A stretch of 14,248 bases of DNA from JBLIOB01 sp047639575 (GCA_047639575.1 JBLIOB010000092.1:1-14248), one strand, 5' to 3'. Counted from the stretch's first letter, positions 1-7,205 are shown. The notes: generated by a model not told the origin, from the letters alone. Made by a program: numbers and translations.

Positions 1-562
1 GGGCGGTGGTAAAATGGTACTCAGCGAGCCCTAAGCTGTCTGAAAAATAATCGATGTTGCCAATCCCAATATGCGCATAAGCCAGTCTTTTTTCATCATC
101 AACTATTTTTGCTTTTTGGATAGTATAAGCATAATATGATTTCGCTTCTACGTAGTCCCCAAGCAAGGCATAAATACCGGCTAAAGTTAGCGCACATTGC
201 ATCTGATCCGTAGGGCTATTCTCTTCTTCTGCCCATCTCAGTCCTGAAAGAGCATATTCCATTGCAATTTGATAGCTACCAACGGATTTGTTAACCCTTG
301 CCAATTCTAACAATGCTGCACTAATCTTAATTCGATCGGTAAGCTTAACTGCACTTCCACGGGCTTCATTGAAATAATTGACAGAACTATCAGGTTTGGA
401 GTAGAAGAATTCGGCACCTAGAAGCATCTGTAGATCATACTTTTCCCCATCTGTCTCTGCTTGACTAAGGAAGGATTTCAGGCTATCAACGGTTTCTTGA
501 TTATGGGAAAATGCAAAAGGCGTTGAAAGTAATAGAATCGATATGATAACTAATTGTTTCAT
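1..562 (-). CDS. Exported TPR-repeat protein, N-terminal part (partial)
   Basis: The frame is open from an ATG at 562 to the window edge, giving 187 residues of an incomplete protein. It begins with a Sec-type signal peptide (MKQLVIISILLLSTPFAFS, hydrophobic core at about residues 4-17). Helical TPR-like repeats follow, for example around ALLELARVNKSVGSYQIAMEYA, CALTLAGIYALLGDYVEAKSYY and AYAHIGIGNIDY, with the usual A/G/Y spacing of about 34-40 residues. In Bacteroidota such signal-peptide-plus-TPR N-termini commonly lead into a membrane sensor histidine kinase or a LuxR/LytTR-type regulator. The C-terminal part lies outside the window, so that role is inference. The gene is divergent from ssrA, and the 71-bp gap must hold both promoters. 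Confidence 0.8.
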   Translation of the reverse strand, partial: MKQLVIISILLLSTPFAFSHNQETVDSLKSFLSQAETDGEKYDLQMLLGAEFFYSKPDSSVNYFNEARGSAVKLTDRIKISAALLELARVNKSVGSYQIAMEYALSGLRWAEEENSPTDQMQCALTLAGIYALLGDYVEAKSYYAYTIQKAKIVDDEKRLAYAHIGIGNIDYFSDSLGLAEYHFTTA

Positions 563-610
563 TCTCGCAAGCAAGTTAACGGAAAACTACGTGAGATAGT
601 AGAAAAACCT

Positions 611-618
611 TAGTTTTG
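611..618 (+). promoter_or_regulatory. Candidate Bacteroidota -7 box of ssrA
   Basis: TAGTTTTG matches the Bacteroidota -7 consensus TAnnTTTG exactly. It lies 15 nt before the mature 5' end of tmRNA, so a short leader removed by RNase P would be expected. No clear TTTG -33 element is visible at the usual distance, so this remains a candidate. Confidence 0.45.
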
Positions 619-633
619 CAGTAATAATTATAT

Positions 634-1029
634 GGGGTCGACTGGTTTTGACTACAACTGAAATTATTACGTAAGCATGTCGAGCACTGTGAATACGGCT
701 CGTAAATATCGATTCTCGTACCTATAAACGGTAACAATAACTATGCTCTTGCCGCGTAATTTGAACTAAGTTCTATTATGCTTATCCGTGTGAAGATAGT
801 AGCTCGGAGCAAGTGCCCGGTAATGGAGATTTTCTTGCCTTCATTACAACGGGTATCATAAAACAGGAATAGCGGAAGTAATGCTCAGGTACTTTTTGCG
901 AAATCAATGAGCTAAGCTATTATTGGGCTGTCTATGGTCAGGTAATTTTCGAAAATTAATCATAGAATAAACATGTAGAAGGCTTAATGGTTCTTTGTTT
1001 GGACGGGAGTTCGATTCTCCCCGACTCCA
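634..1029 (+). ncRNA. ssrA: Transfer-messenger RNA (tmRNA, SsrA)
   Basis: tmRNA rescues ribosomes stalled on broken mRNAs, acting as a tRNA and then as a short mRNA that adds a degradation tag. The 5' end GGGGTCGACTGG and the 3' end CGACTCC (1022-1028) form a seven-pair acceptor stem with one G-U pair. A T arm with GGAG, TTCGATT and CTCC lies at 1006-1020. The internal reading frame GNNNYALAA, at 730-756 with stop TAA at 757-759, is a Bacteroidota-type proteolysis tag. The last transcribed base is taken as A1029. The genome reads ACCT here, so the terminal CCA is not fully encoded and must be added or repaired. The mature length of about 396 nt is normal. tmRNA 3' ends are common integration targets, and a recombinase remnant lies 1.6 kb downstream. 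Confidence 0.96.
730..759 (+). other. tmRNA tag-peptide reading frame
   Basis: Inside ssrA, codons GGT to GCG followed by TAA encode GNNNYALAA. The YALAA end is the ClpXP-type degron usual in Bacteroidota; closely related tags such as GETNYALAA and GENNYALAA are known from memory. The resume codon is inferred to be the GGT at 730. Confidence 0.85.
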
Positions 1030-1118
1030 CCTCCGCTCTTCGAAGCCTTGGCGAAGTAGGGTTGCTTGCGCAACATACTTCTTCAAGGCGTCTTGAGCTT
1101 CGGTGGACTCTGTCCACC
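1027..1118. repeat. Large imperfect palindrome directly after ssrA
   Basis: The arm at 1027-1058 is an imperfect inverted copy of 1076-1106. The shared blocks are CCACC, GCTC, GCCTTG and GAAGTA, about 21 matches in 32 positions. The centre carries a perfect GTTGC/GCAAC hairpin (1061-1065 with 1070-1074). A second perfect hairpin, GGTGGAC-TCT-GTCCACC, occupies 1102-1118. The left arm begins on the last bases of the tmRNA acceptor stem. It could serve as transcription terminator of ssrA, though there is no strong U run, or be a dispersed palindromic element or recombination site. Confidence 0.6.
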
Positions 1119-1152
1119 TTACCAAGTCCATCAACAAAGTCATTTAATTTTC

Positions 1153-1160
1153 TAGATTTG
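1153..1160 (+). promoter_or_regulatory. Candidate -7 box of first lipoprotein gene
   Basis: TAGATTTG matches TAnnTTTG and ends 21 nt before the chosen ATG at 1182, leaving a short leader. No TTTG element is seen at the -33 distance, so support is the -7 box and its position only. Confidence 0.4.
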
Positions 1161-1181
1161 TCTCAACAATGTTTCAACACT

Positions 1182-1943
1182 ATGAAAATGTTTCAACAGA
1201 TAAATTTAATTGCATTAGCATCGATACTGGTTTTCAACAGTTGCTCGTCTGAAAATGTAAACCAAACAACAAACAATAACGATCAAGTTTCGACTGTTGA
1301 TCAAATCCAGGGACTTTGGGTAGGTGACAAAGCTTATGATTACATAAACAAAACTAAAGGAGCTGAATTGGGTTTCTACTCAGATAATTACTGGATTAAA
1401 GGTGACTCGTTAACCTTTATGCACTACCCCAATATTGGTTTTGACAAAACGGAATACAGCATTGAACAACATGATTCTGTCTTTTATTTCGATCATAATG
1501 AGAAAGAGCTACGAGGCACTGACGAAGCAGGCAAAGAACAAGGAGGCACTTTTTCAATTCTCGGTGACACTATGTTCATGGTCTTTTTGAATCAACGGGC
1601 TGATGCTGAAGTTATTTTCACTTTAATCAAATCTGAATTTGACCCCTCCATAATTAAAACATTAAACCCTAACGGAATTAATCGGGATGTCTTAAATGGT
1701 AATTGGAAATTGGGGCAAAAAGCAAAATGTTTTGATAGCATACAGCATAATGCTTCTGACAGTTTATCAATTACGGGTGATTCTATTTACTGGAATGGCT
1801 TAATGCACCATTTAGACGTATCCAATCGTAAGTTTTCAATAAACAATAAGATGTATCAATTTGAGGACGTAAATGAGAATGAGCTCTGGATCGAATTAAA
1901 TGATAGTACACGGCATGCATGGCTATTATACTGGAGAAGATGA
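1182..1943 (+). CDS. Putative lipoprotein A with two GxW (lipocalin-like) halves
   Basis: The protein has 253 residues. The start at 1182 was chosen because it gives a lipoprotein signal peptide with a lipobox ending at Cys21 (LVFNSC) and follows a -7 box. The upstream extension of the frame runs through ssrA and is not credible. After the lipidated Cys comes a Ser/Asn-rich linker, then two similar halves, each opening with a GxW motif (QGLWVGD and NGNWKLG), as in small lipocalin-like outer-membrane lipoproteins. A conserved linker FDPSIIKTL joins the halves. The next gene encodes a diverged paralogue with the same plan (FDQSIIQTL, then GKWEL). The stop codon overlaps a 35-bp repeat that is also the start of the recombinase remnant. 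No ligand or function can be assigned. It probably belongs to cargo of an element inserted at ssrA. Confidence 0.75.
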   Translation: MKMFQQINLIALASILVFNSCSSENVNQTTNNNDQVSTVDQIQGLWVGDKAYDYINKTKGAELGFYSDNYWIKGDSLTFMHYPNIGFDKTEYSIEQHDSVFYFDHNEKELRGTDEAGKEQGGTFSILGDTMFMVFLNQRADAEVIFTLIKSEFDPSIIKTLNPNGINRDVLNGNWKLGQKAKCFDSIQHNASDSLSITGDSIYWNGLMHHLDVSNRKFSINNKMYQFEDVNENELWIELNDSTRHAWLLYWRR

Positions 1944-1974
1944 GTAAATTCTCCTTCTCCACAAAGTTCTATTT
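1940..1974 (+). repeat. 35-bp direct repeat, copy 1
   Basis: It starts at ATGAGTAAATTC, overlaps the stop codon of lipoprotein A (1941-1943) and ends two bases before the ATG of lipoprotein B. It matches copy 2 at 2673-2707 in 34 of 35 positions. Copy 2 is the 5' end of the recombinase remnant, and both copies encode MSKFSFSTKFY. Here it seems to serve as the leader of lipoprotein B. Confidence 0.85.
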
Positions 1975-1975
1975 T

Positions 1976-2680
1976 ATGAAAAAGATTCGACAGATTTTTT
2001 GCCTTGCCTTAATTGGATTACTCTTAAGTTGTTCTGACAACCAATCGGTCATTGGTGAATGGGAAGGAGCATCTTCGTTCACTCCAAGCGAGTTAACGAA
2101 AGTGACAGTTGAAAGAGTTAATGACTACGACATTATTTTTAGTGAAGATTCTATTTGGACTATGCAATATCCCTACTTCGTTAGCTACGCGGTGCCGTAT
2201 GAAATTAAAAGTGACAGCATACTTTATATAGAAAGTGACACAACGATTTCGCGAGGATTCAATATTGAAAATGGAAAGTTGTTTATTGACAAAAAAGAGC
2301 TGTCAGGGGCATTTGGGCAAAACTCTTGGACTAGAACCGAATTTGATCAATCTATAATTCAAACACTTAAAAAATTCGCAGTAAATCCTGATTTCTTATT
2401 AGGTAAATGGGAATTGAACGCAGACATTAGCCGACTAGGTTATCAAGCTTGTCCCTCCGATCCTAATGCATTTGACAAAATAGAATTTATATCTGCCAAT
2501 GAAGTGATTCTACATGGCGATCTCGAGAACATCAAAATTGCTGAAAGGATGTTTATAGTGGATGATGTTCTATTTTATATAACATTCTTGAATGATTCAG
2601 AAATGACCCTAGTTGCTGAATCAAAGAATTCAGAATGTCCCGATTACTATGTTGATTTAAAGAAACTAAGTAATGAGTAA
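1976..2680 (+). CDS. Putative lipoprotein B, paralogue of lipoprotein A
   Basis: The protein has 234 residues. The start at 1976 gives a lipoprotein signal peptide (MKKIRQIFCLALIGLLLSC) with lipobox Cys19. The open frame extends upstream to 1919, but that extension is the translated repeat and the tail of gene A. Two halves each open with GxW (IGEWEGA and LGKWELN) and are joined by FDQSIIQTL, matching lipoprotein A. The two proteins also align at MK-QI in the signal peptide, and the leader before gene A weakly resembles the leader here. The paralogy is clear but old, because most other positions differ. The gene is flanked by the 35-bp repeats and its stop overlaps the second copy. An outer-membrane or periplasmic surface location is inferred from the lipobox. 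Function is unknown. Confidence 0.75.
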   Translation: MKKIRQIFCLALIGLLLSCSDNQSVIGEWEGASSFTPSELTKVTVERVNDYDIIFSEDSIWTMQYPYFVSYAVPYEIKSDSILYIESDTTISRGFNIENGKLFIDKKELSGAFGQNSWTRTEFDQSIIQTLKKFAVNPDFLLGKWELNADISRLGYQACPSDPNAFDKIEFISANEVILHGDLENIKIAERMFIVDDVLFYITFLNDSEMTLVAESKNSECPDYYVDLKKLSNE

Positions 2681-2707
2681 ATTCTCCTTTTCCACAAAGT
2701 TCTATTT
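2673..2707 (+). repeat. 35-bp direct repeat, copy 2 (5' end of recombinase)
   Basis: It is identical to copy 1 (1940-1974) except for one C-to-T difference. It overlaps the last codons and stop of lipoprotein B (2678-2680) and contains the start codon of the recombinase remnant at 2673. Confidence 0.85.
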
Positions 2708-3200
2708 GCTTCAAAGAGGTGACTCTAAGCAAAAGCCGATCTACTGCCGAATAACAGTTAATCGCAAGAAAGCAGAATTCAATCTACATAAGTTGGTTAC
2801 TGAACAGGATTGAGTTGAAGGCAAACAAAGAGTTCTAAAGAATCCTGAGTTAAACGCTTATTTGTCACAAGCAGAAAACGAATTAAATAGTATTCATACT
2901 CGCTTGGTGAATGATGGTAAAGAGCCAACAGCTAAAAGTATTCGAGATATTTTCCAAGGTAATGACAAGTCACAAATTGGATTGATTCAATTCTTTGACA
3001 AGACCATTGAACAGTTTGAAGAATTACCAGAATACACTACTTCAACGGTTAAGAAATACAAGACTATTAGACGGCATGTAATCGGCTATTTGGAAGCTTA
3101 CAAGATTTCTAAAATCGCACTTAGTAGAATTGACCTTGTTTTTGGCGATAAACTTGCTTGTGTCTACTTCGTATGTACTCTCATTTTTAATCTCTTTTAA
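2673..3200 (+). pseudogene. Tyrosine recombinase/integrase remnant, catalytic domain missing
   Basis: From ATG 2673 the frame encodes the N-terminal arm-binding domain typical of Bacteroidota phage or transposon integrases (MSKFSFSTKFYL, then QKPIYCRITVNRKKAEFNL). Codon 47 is TGA (2811-2813), where relatives have Trp (EQDW), so a TGG-to-TGA change is likely. The frame stays open beyond it through a SAM-like core-binding domain (QAENELNSIHTRLVNDGKEP, FFDKTIEQFEELPEYT, then YKTIRRHVIGYLEAYK). Similarity ends after LSRID near 3135. The remaining codons to the stop at 3198-3200 are unrelated, and the catalytic domain with its R-H-R-Y residues is absent. The gene is therefore dead twice over. Placed 1.6 kb after ssrA and beside likely cargo, it marks an old integration event. 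Confidence 0.88.
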
Positions 3201-3464
3201 TTTTTTACTAGTTTCATTAAATAAAATTTTTTTGACGGAAACGGTTTTGAAATGTCCGTTTCGTTCAATAATTGATTCCTGTATTTGGTGTCATCCCGTA
3301 TCTGTTTCTTTATAGTCAAAAAGGCCCTTCAACTGACTTGATGGCTTTTCTAATTTCTGTATTATTGATCAGAAAAACAAAATCCTCAAGGATCCCTTGT
3401 TACATCTTCATAGATGCAAAAGAGCACAGGAAATAAGCCTATTCACATTTCCCTAAAAGTGCAT
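3201..3464. other. Convergent intergenic region with no recognised gene
   Basis: This lies between the recombinase remnant (+) and corA (-). On the minus strand a frame is open from about 3290 to 3135 and includes ESIIERNGHFKTVSVKKI, but it has no start codon and I do not recognise it; it may be a fragment cut off by the deletion that truncated the recombinase. The only other structure seen is a terminator-like hairpin. Confidence 0.4.
3319..3349. terminator. Imperfect hairpin, possible bidirectional terminator
   Basis: The arms AAAAGGCCCTTCAA and TTGATGGCTTTT pair with small bulges around a CTGAC loop. Read on the minus strand, the stem ends GGGCCTTTTTG, a fair intrinsic terminator for corA about 115 nt after its stop. 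The other end has CTTTTC, so it may act both ways between convergent units. Confidence 0.4.
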
Positions 3465-4538
3465 TTAAATTTTACTCTTGCTTGAAAATAACCATTTCTT
3501 CTTTTTAAAATAAACAAGCATTAATAATGCTACCGATATCATGACTATCCAGACTGAAGGATATGCCCATTTATAAGCTAACTCAGGCATGTGTTTGAAG
3601 TTCATGCCATAAATTCCAGCAATAAAAGTTAGCGGAATAAATATCGAAGCCATGATGGTAAGTACCTTCATTACCTCATTCATTTTATTACTCAATTGTG
3701 ACTGATGTAAATCGGTAAGGTAAATCAGCGCCTCTTTGTGCGCATTGATGGATTCGGTTTCATGCAAAATATGGTCGTGCAGATCATCGAAGTATTTTAC
3801 CGACTCTTCGTTACACTCTTTCTGAATTTTGCTGATCGCCTCTTTTAAAGGATCAATTGCTTTCTTCATGAACAGTAAGTTCTTTTTCAACTTTATTATC
3901 TGAAGCAGCAGTGTGTCAGAGGTTCCCTTTATAAGTCGATCTTCTAGAATCTCAATTTGATCGCTGATACTGTCGGTAATTTCCATGTACTGATCTATAA
4001 CTACATCCATCAAAAGGTAAATCAGATATTCAGATCCTTTTTGTCGAACTTTCCCTTTTCCAGAACGAATCCGTTCACGAATCGGATCGAACACGTCTCC
4101 TTCAACTTCCTGAAATGAAATGATATAATTTTCACCGAAAACGAAACTTACCTGTTCACGTTGTAATAAATCGCTTCCTGCATCTTTTCGGATCATTTTT
4201 AGGGTGAAAAAAATATAGTCGTTTGCGAATTCTACTTTTGGTCGATGATGGGTGTTCATAATATCCTCCATCACTAATGGATGAATTTTAAATATCCCTT
4301 GTAATTCCTTCATTAAATTAGAATCATGAATACCGTTCACATTGAACCAAGTAACAGATTTTTTTCCTTTATATGGCTCACAATCGCTGGCCGATTTTAG
4401 CGCCAGTTCACCAACCTCTGCGGCAGTATAATCTATAACGGAAATAGTTGGTATATCATTCCGTTCACGACCAATATATACTAGTGATCCTGGCGGTAAT
4501 CCTTTTTTTAGTGACGATCTTTGTTTTGTTGCCTTCAT
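3465..4538 (-). CDS. corA: CorA family magnesium/cobalt transporter
   Basis: CorA forms a pentameric inner-membrane channel for Mg2+ and related divalent ions. The 357-residue length is normal. A large cytoplasmic N-terminal domain includes WFNVNGIHD and HPLVMEDIMNTHHRPKVE, followed by a long helical stretch (about residues 180-290) that forms the funnel stalk. Transmembrane helix 1 is ILTIMASIFIPLTFIAGIYG-like (about residues 290-310) and ends in the diagnostic YGMNF signature (GMN at 311-313). A short loop with MPEL follows, then transmembrane helix 2 (about 326-343) and a Lys-rich cytoplasmic tail. It lies 65 bp downstream of the MscS-type gene on the same strand and is probably the last gene of that unit. 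The neighbouring broken CNNM/CorC-type gene points to the same Mg2+ theme. Confidence 0.95.
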   Translation of the reverse strand: MKATKQRSSLKKGLPPGSLVYIGRERNDIPTISVIDYTAAEVGELALKSASDCEPYKGKKSVTWFNVNGIHDSNLMKELQGIFKIHPLVMEDIMNTHHRPKVEFANDYIFFTLKMIRKDAGSDLLQREQVSFVFGENYIISFQEVEGDVFDPIRERIRSGKGKVRQKGSEYLIYLLMDVVIDQYMEITDSISDQIEILEDRLIKGTSDTLLLQIIKLKKNLLFMKKAIDPLKEAISKIQKECNEESVKYFDDLHDHILHETESINAHKEALIYLTDLHQSQLSNKMNEVMKVLTIMASIFIPLTFIAGIYGMNFKHMPELAYKWAYPSVWIVMISVALLMLVYFKKKKWLFSSKSKI

Positions 4539-4603
4539 GTTTTTATGTTCTGTTAAGATTAAGACGCAGCTATTAATTTTGGTAACCTAAAATTTGAATT
4601 TCC

Positions 4604-5134
4604 TTAATTTTTTTTGATTTCGCCCAATACTATTATTGGCTTTTGCAAGACCACTGAATTGGGAATCATTACTTTTTCAGAGTCAAGGCGTTTTACTGTC
4701 ACAAAAAAAGCGGTAATATCTATAATAGTACCTTCAATAGGATAGTCTTTATCCAATATCTTAATATTGGAACCAATCCGCAATGGATGTTGAAAAAAAA
4801 GGATTAGCCCAGAGGTGATATTGGCAAGAAGGGACCATTGTGCAAAAAATGCTACTCCCAGAATTGTAACAACTGAAGATAAAATCAGCAATAAATTTTC
4901 TGATTCCACACCCCAAACTCCATAAAGTGCGGCAATCAGAAGAATAACAAGTATCAGATTAACGATCTTTATTACTACCGTTTTTCTAGCAGTGCTAAAC
5001 TCGGTATTAAGGATTCGTTTTTTCACAATGCGACCAAAAACGATTCTGACTAAATAAAGTAAAGCAATTGCAATAATTGTTTGGATAATCTCAGGTTTCA
5101 GGTAATCTATATTCCACTCATTAAAAAAATTCAT
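4604..5134 (-). CDS. Small mechanosensitive channel, MscS family
   Basis: MscS channels open under membrane tension and release solutes on osmotic downshift. The 176-residue protein has three membrane segments: about residues 15-37, 50-73, and a pore-lining helix rich in small residues (VVTILGVAFFAQWSLLANI). The beta-domain start FFQHPLRIGSNIKI and the characteristic EGTIIDITAFFVTVKRLD and MIPNS motifs follow. It stops soon after the beta domain, so it lacks the large C-terminal alpha/beta vestibule of E. coli MscS (286 residues); short forms like this are frequent in Bacteroidota. The first residue is supported by the position of the first helix. It probably shares a transcript with corA. 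The chimeric pseudogene upstream appears to carry the N-terminus of another MscS-type gene. Confidence 0.9.
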   Translation of the reverse strand: MNFFNEWNIDYLKPEIIQTIIAIALLYLVRIVFGRIVKKRILNTEFSTARKTVVIKIVNLILVILLIAALYGVWGVESENLLLILSSVVTILGVAFFAQWSLLANITSGLILFFQHPLRIGSNIKILDKDYPIEGTIIDITAFFVTVKRLDSEKVMIPNSVVLQKPIIVLGEIKKN

Positions 5135-5299
5135 CGGTAATGTTGTTTTAATTTTCTTTTAGACGTAGACCTGCAAAAAGGTAACATTGTAATTGAATGA
5201 ATGAAACGTGTTAATGGGTATGCTTAATAGCCAGTTAGAAGGAATGTATAGATTAACAGTGATATACAACCACCGAAGTCTAATTTTTGATAGCTTCTA

Positions 5300-6305
5300 C
5301 TACTCCAACACTTTAATGATCGAAAATGATCTTTTCAAACTACGCAATGCAAATTGTTGCATGTTTGCTTCAGTATCAGCTTCATCAACAATTTCAACAT
5401 TAATTATCTCTTCAATTACATCTTCAAGTGTGACTACTCCGGCATATGAACCTTAACTGTCATAGACCAAAGCATGATGTTTCCTTGTTTTGATGAAGTG
5501 GTTTAGTAAGTTGTCAAGTCTCAACGTATCTGTAACCGATAATACATCACCTTCATTTAAGTATTCACTATGTTTATCGCTTCCAGAAACGCCAATAAAA
5601 GTTTTAGAATCGATTAACCCAACCACATCATCTGAGTCTTTTCCAATAATGGGAAAACAGGTAAATCCTTTTCTTTTAACTCCGGCAATAATTCAGAATC
5701 TGTAGCAACGTCATCCTTTAAACCATACACCACTAACTTTGGACTCACAATTTGTTCTACTTGTTTATCGGAAAAGGAAAGAGCACCAACCATAATACGT
5801 TCTTCATTCTTATCAATTTCGGACTCAGTATTATTTTCATGAGCCGCTAAAATTTATTGGATTTCAAGCTTATTCCAAATTGTTGGCATCTCCTTTCCCA
5901 ATAGCTTGTCGAGCGCCCACGATATTGGGCCAGCGATCGGGTAAAGCAAGACAATAAATAAACAAACGGACTAACCAAACAGACCGCGCACCACTGGTAA
6001 GTGCATAACGCGAAAAGGCTGCTTCTGGCAATATTTCACCAAATACTACAATTAATTTACCAACATATAAAACCAGAAGCAATGTCACTCAAAAAAATCG
6101 TTATTGTTGAATTAGCCACTACATTTCCTAGCAGCAGCAGCAGCAGCAGCAGCAGCAGTGTGCAAAGTAACAGATTGCTTTTTTGTTGACCATAAATCAG
6201 TTTAACCACCAGAACAACTATAAGCACAGTCATTACAAAGGACACAGTTAACTTGTAGTTTCCAAAATCAATTATTGTGGAATCAACTATTTTCTGAAAT
6301 GTCAT
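5300..6305 (-). pseudogene. CNNM/CorC-type (DUF21-CBS) membrane protein, broken and chimeric
   Basis: Reading from 6305, the first about 39 codons (MTFQKIVDSTIIDFGNYKLTV onward, one hydrophobic helix) resemble the N-terminus of an MscS-type channel. They then join, in frame, the middle of a DUF21 domain (SNLLLCTLLL..., GNVVANSTITIFLSDIASG). The frame ends at a TAA, and DUF21 continues in a second frame (YVGKLIVVFGEILPEAAFSR, GARSVWLVRLFIY, to about 5940). A third frame gives WALDKLLGKEMPTIW, a TAA at 5856-5854, then AAHENNTESEIDKNEERIM and FSDKQVEQIVSPK, the first CBS motif. A fourth frame from about 5650 gives DSDDVVGLIDSK, a TAA at 5455-5453 and GSYAGVVTLEDVIEEI, the second CBS motif, ending at TAG 5302-5300. 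Three frame changes, two stops and a missing N-terminus make it non-functional. Intact relatives act in Mg2+ export or resistance. Confidence 0.88.
6132..6158 (-). repeat. Trinucleotide (CTG)9 tract inside the DUF21 remnant
   Basis: On the coding (minus) strand nine consecutive CTG codons are followed by CTA, giving ten Leu after CT. Relatives recalled from the family usually have three (CTLLLGN), so this looks like an in-frame gain of about seven codons by slippage. The plus strand reads CAG repeated nine times. Confidence 0.9.
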
Positions 6306-6338
6306 TACTTATTGTTTATAGAACCAATGGTTTGCGCG

Positions 6339-7205
6339 TTAATTAAATAGTGTCGTTTGTTTAATCTGGTCTATTGAAAATCTTTGAGACTCTTTGAGAA
6401 TGTAGATGGGAACTTTTGAATAAAGTGTTAACTGTCTCGTAAATTCATCGTGAAATAGACTTTCGAAAATGTCGCGTTTTTGCTTTACTAAAACAACCAA
6501 ATCTATTTCCCGTCCTCTAACATATTTGGTAACCGTTTGAAGTAGATCGGTTCCTTTTTCTTTGGAATAGCTGAATTTATCAGACTCTTTGACGAGTTTA
6601 GCAATTCTCTCCAGCATTCCTTTGTCTTCATATTCTGGTTTTTCGGCATTTACGACATGCAAAAAATGAATTTTTGCGCTAAATAATTTAGCCAAATGAA
6701 GTGCATTATTCAAATTCGTTTCATCCTTGATGATGGTATTGAAATCTGTGGCAAATACTATTTTGTTAATGGGTTGGTAGTTTTTATTTTCCGGAACCAT
6801 GAGTACGGGAACAGAAGTGTATTCCAATATTTCTTGCATCACTTCTCCAGTTATTTCTTTGGTTTCTGTTTGATAGTAAGGCATATTCAAAACAATTAAC
6901 TCAACAGGCTCTTTAGAGATTGTATTAAATATTTCGTTCAGTAGTTGATTTTGAGAACAACGGAGACTATGTTTTATTCCAATGTTATCCTCTGAATTCG
7001 AATATTCGTTTTGGTAGTAGCCTTGTAATCCAAGTATTTCTTCTTGCAATTCATTCCATCGTTGACGATCTTCTTTTTCAGAATGGGATTCGAAGGTATT
7101 TAGCAGAATCAGTTCGGTATTTAAAACATAGGCAAGTTTAGATGCGTACACGAATGCATTTCTATTATCCATGCATACTTCAAATGGGAAAACAATACGT
7201 TTCAT
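6339..7205 (-). CDS. Universal stress protein, two USP domains
   Basis: This 288-residue cytoplasmic protein has tandem UspA folds. Domain 1 (residues 1 to about 145) opens with MKRIVFPFEVCMDNRNAFVYA and closes with EYTSVPVLMVPEN. Domain 2 opens with INKIVFATDFNTI and closes with SKVPIYILKE. The G-x2-G-x9-G(S/T) ATP-binding motif of ATP-type USPs is absent from both domains; domain 2 has VKQKRDIFESLFHDEF in that place, as in many Bacteroidota USPs. It is paralogous to the USP at 12801-13691, with the same domain junction (YQPINKIVFATD against YEPIKKIAYATD). It lies 52 bp downstream of the sigma factor gene and 33 bp upstream of the CNNM pseudogene on the same strand, so co-transcription with the sigma factor is likely. 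The exact biochemical role is unknown. Confidence 0.9.
   Translation of the reverse strand: MKRIVFPFEVCMDNRNAFVYASKLAYVLNTELILLNTFESHSEKEDRQRWNELQEEILGLQGYYQNEYSNSEDNIGIKHSLRCSQNQLLNEIFNTISKEPVELIVLNMPYYQTETKEITGEVMQEILEYTSVPVLMVPENKNYQPINKIVFATDFNTIIKDETNLNNALHLAKLFSAKIHFLHVVNAEKPEYEDKGMLERIAKLVKESDKFSYSKEKGTDLLQTVTKYVRGREIDLVVLVKQKRDIFESLFHDEFTRQLTLYSKVPIYILKESQRFSIDQIKQTTLFN

Noticed and set aside
904..1143. Minus-strand 79-residue frame opposite ssrA
   Set aside because: It is antisense to tmRNA and the palindrome; strings such as RGESNSRP come from translating the T arm and are a known kind of false ORF.
987..1181. Upstream extension of lipoprotein A
   Set aside because: It runs through the tmRNA 3' end and the palindrome; the lipoprotein signal peptide starts at 1182.
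1919..1975. Upstream extension of lipoprotein B
   Set aside because: It is the tail of gene A plus the 35-bp repeat; the signal peptide begins at 1976.
3130..3315. Plus-strand 61-residue frame
   Set aside because: It overlaps the recombinase tail in another frame, shows no motif and is rich in Phe/Leu/Ser as expected from AT-rich chance frames.
5208..6189. Three plus-strand frames (5208-5456, 5490-5705, 6001-6189)
   Set aside because: They are antisense shadows of the DUF21-CBS pseudogene; the poly-Ser in the last one is the CAG tract read in another frame.
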